This document shows, in pieces, positions 5,131 through 5,691 of a stretch of 5,691 nt of DNA. Under the pieces are notes generated by a model. The model had not been told where the DNA came from, did no database searches, and saw only the letters and a list, made by a program, of their open reading frames with translations. Each line of letters begins with the position of its first letter. Position 1 is the first letter of the stretch. The stretch is from positions 1 through 5,691 of the forward strand of contig CAVIAA010000044.1 in NCBI GenBank assembly GCA_963640685.1, written 5' to 3'. The stretch comes from SFEL01 sp963640685. Its GTDB lineage: Bacteria > Bacillota > Clostridia > Christensenellales > CAG-138. The position numbers were made by a program, and so were the translations under genes.

Positions 5131-5691
5131 AAAAGAGAAAATGGGCTGATGCAGTGCTGTATATTGCGGCGCTGTGCATACTGCTGCCGGCGATGGTGCT
5201 TTTGATATGGTGCTTTGCCGCCCGCTGGCCCTGGCCGGGGCTGCTGCCCGAGAGCTGGTCGCTTCGGACGGTAAAGGAGCTGCTTTTCGGCTCCGCAAGG
5301 CTTCCCAAGCTGCTTCTGAGCAGCATCGGCCTTTCCTTTGGCGCCGCGGCCATAAGCACCGCGATAGGCATATGCACCGCAAGGGCGACGGAGCTTTACG
5401 AGATAAAATGCAGGGGGCTGGTACGCTTTTTAAGCCTTTTGCCGCTGCTGGTACCGGGTACGGTGCTGGCCATCGGCGCGCAGGTGACGCTGCTTAGGCT
5501 GCGGCTTTGCGATACCGTATTCGGGGTGCTGCTGATACACACCGTATGTGCTGTGCCGTACTGCATAACCATAATGACCGACGTTACGGCGGCGGTGGGC
5601 GGCGGCTACGAGGAGCAGGCGGCAACGCTGGGCGCACCGCCGCTTACGGCGTTTTTTGAGGTGACGCTGCCAAACCTGCTGGGCGGAATAC
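5127..5691 (+). CDS. ABC transporter permease, second subunit (YnjC C-half-like), 3' end outside window
   Basis: The frame opens at ATG 5127 inside the preceding stop (ATGA overlap) and stays open to the window end, giving 188 visible residues. A run of six G at 5115-5120 may serve as its ribosome binding site. Helices are visible near 9-30, 62-85, 98-123 and 131-150. The EAA loop is present at 162-182: EEQAATLGAPP then FFEVTLP, with the conserved glycine at 169. The protein is thus a second MetI-fold permease and probable heterodimer partner of the first. About 70-90 residues should remain beyond the window, by comparison with typical members. An ATP-binding subunit gene is expected to follow, since none is present in this window. 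Confidence 0.88.
   Translation, partial: MKKRKWADAVLYIAALCILLPAMVLLIWCFAARWPWPGLLPESWSLRTVKELLFGSARLPKLLLSSIGLSFGAAAISTAIGICTARATELYEIKCRGLVRFLSLLPLLVPGTVLAIGAQVTLLRLRLCDTVFGVLLIHTVCAVPYCITIMTDVTAAVGGGYEEQAATLGAPPLTAFFEVTLPNLLGGI

Noticed and set aside
4621..5382. 253-codon open frame on the - strand
   Set aside because: It is antisense to both permease genes, each of which has a clear EAA motif. The product is Arg/Gln-rich with no domain.
5174..5497. 107-codon + strand frame within the second permease
   Set aside because: It is in a different frame from the permease that starts at 5127 and carries the EAA motif. It has no ribosome binding site and no recognisable product.

Overview
The window is a single co-directional run of seven genes on the + strand, with no RNA genes, mobile elements or CRISPR. 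Both outer genes are cut by the window edges. By eye it is GC-rich, with frequent ATA (Ile) and AGG (Arg) codons, purine-rich ribosome binding sites and a Gram-positive-style lipoprotein signal. A GC-rich Clostridia/Firmicutes chromosome, perhaps a gut metagenome assembly, is the best guess. The 10-N run at 3913-3922 shows this is draft or scaffolded sequence.

Layout: (1) 1-534, 3' part of a TVP38/TMEM64 (VTT-domain) membrane protein. (2) 518-1261, a second, divergent TVP38/TMEM64 protein. (3) 1254-2039, a two-repeat CCG-domain iron-sulfur protein related to HdrB. (4) 2057-2935, an atypical nucleoside-hydrolase-family protein. (5) 2966-4192, a lipoprotein substrate-binding protein of the YnjB type, interrupted by the N run. 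(6) 4267-5130 and (7) 5127 to the window end, two ABC permeases. The genes overlap or nearly touch throughout. The one real spacer is 4193-4266, which holds a strong imperfect hairpin between the binding-protein gene and the permeases.

Taken together this looks like one operon coupling an ABC importer of unknown substrate to two putative lipid-transport-type membrane proteins, a redox Fe-S protein and an N-glycoside hydrolase-like enzyme. From memory, the gene content parallels the uncharacterised Escherichia coli ydjXYZ-ynjABCDEF neighbourhood (two TVP38 proteins, a ferredoxin-like protein, then the YnjBCD ABC transporter). The Fe-S protein is of a different type here, a nucleoside hydrolase is added, and the permease is two genes instead of one fused gene. 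Conservation of such a grouping across distant phyla would suggest a real functional system. Its substrate cannot be read from this sequence. The ATPase gene is expected just downstream of the window.
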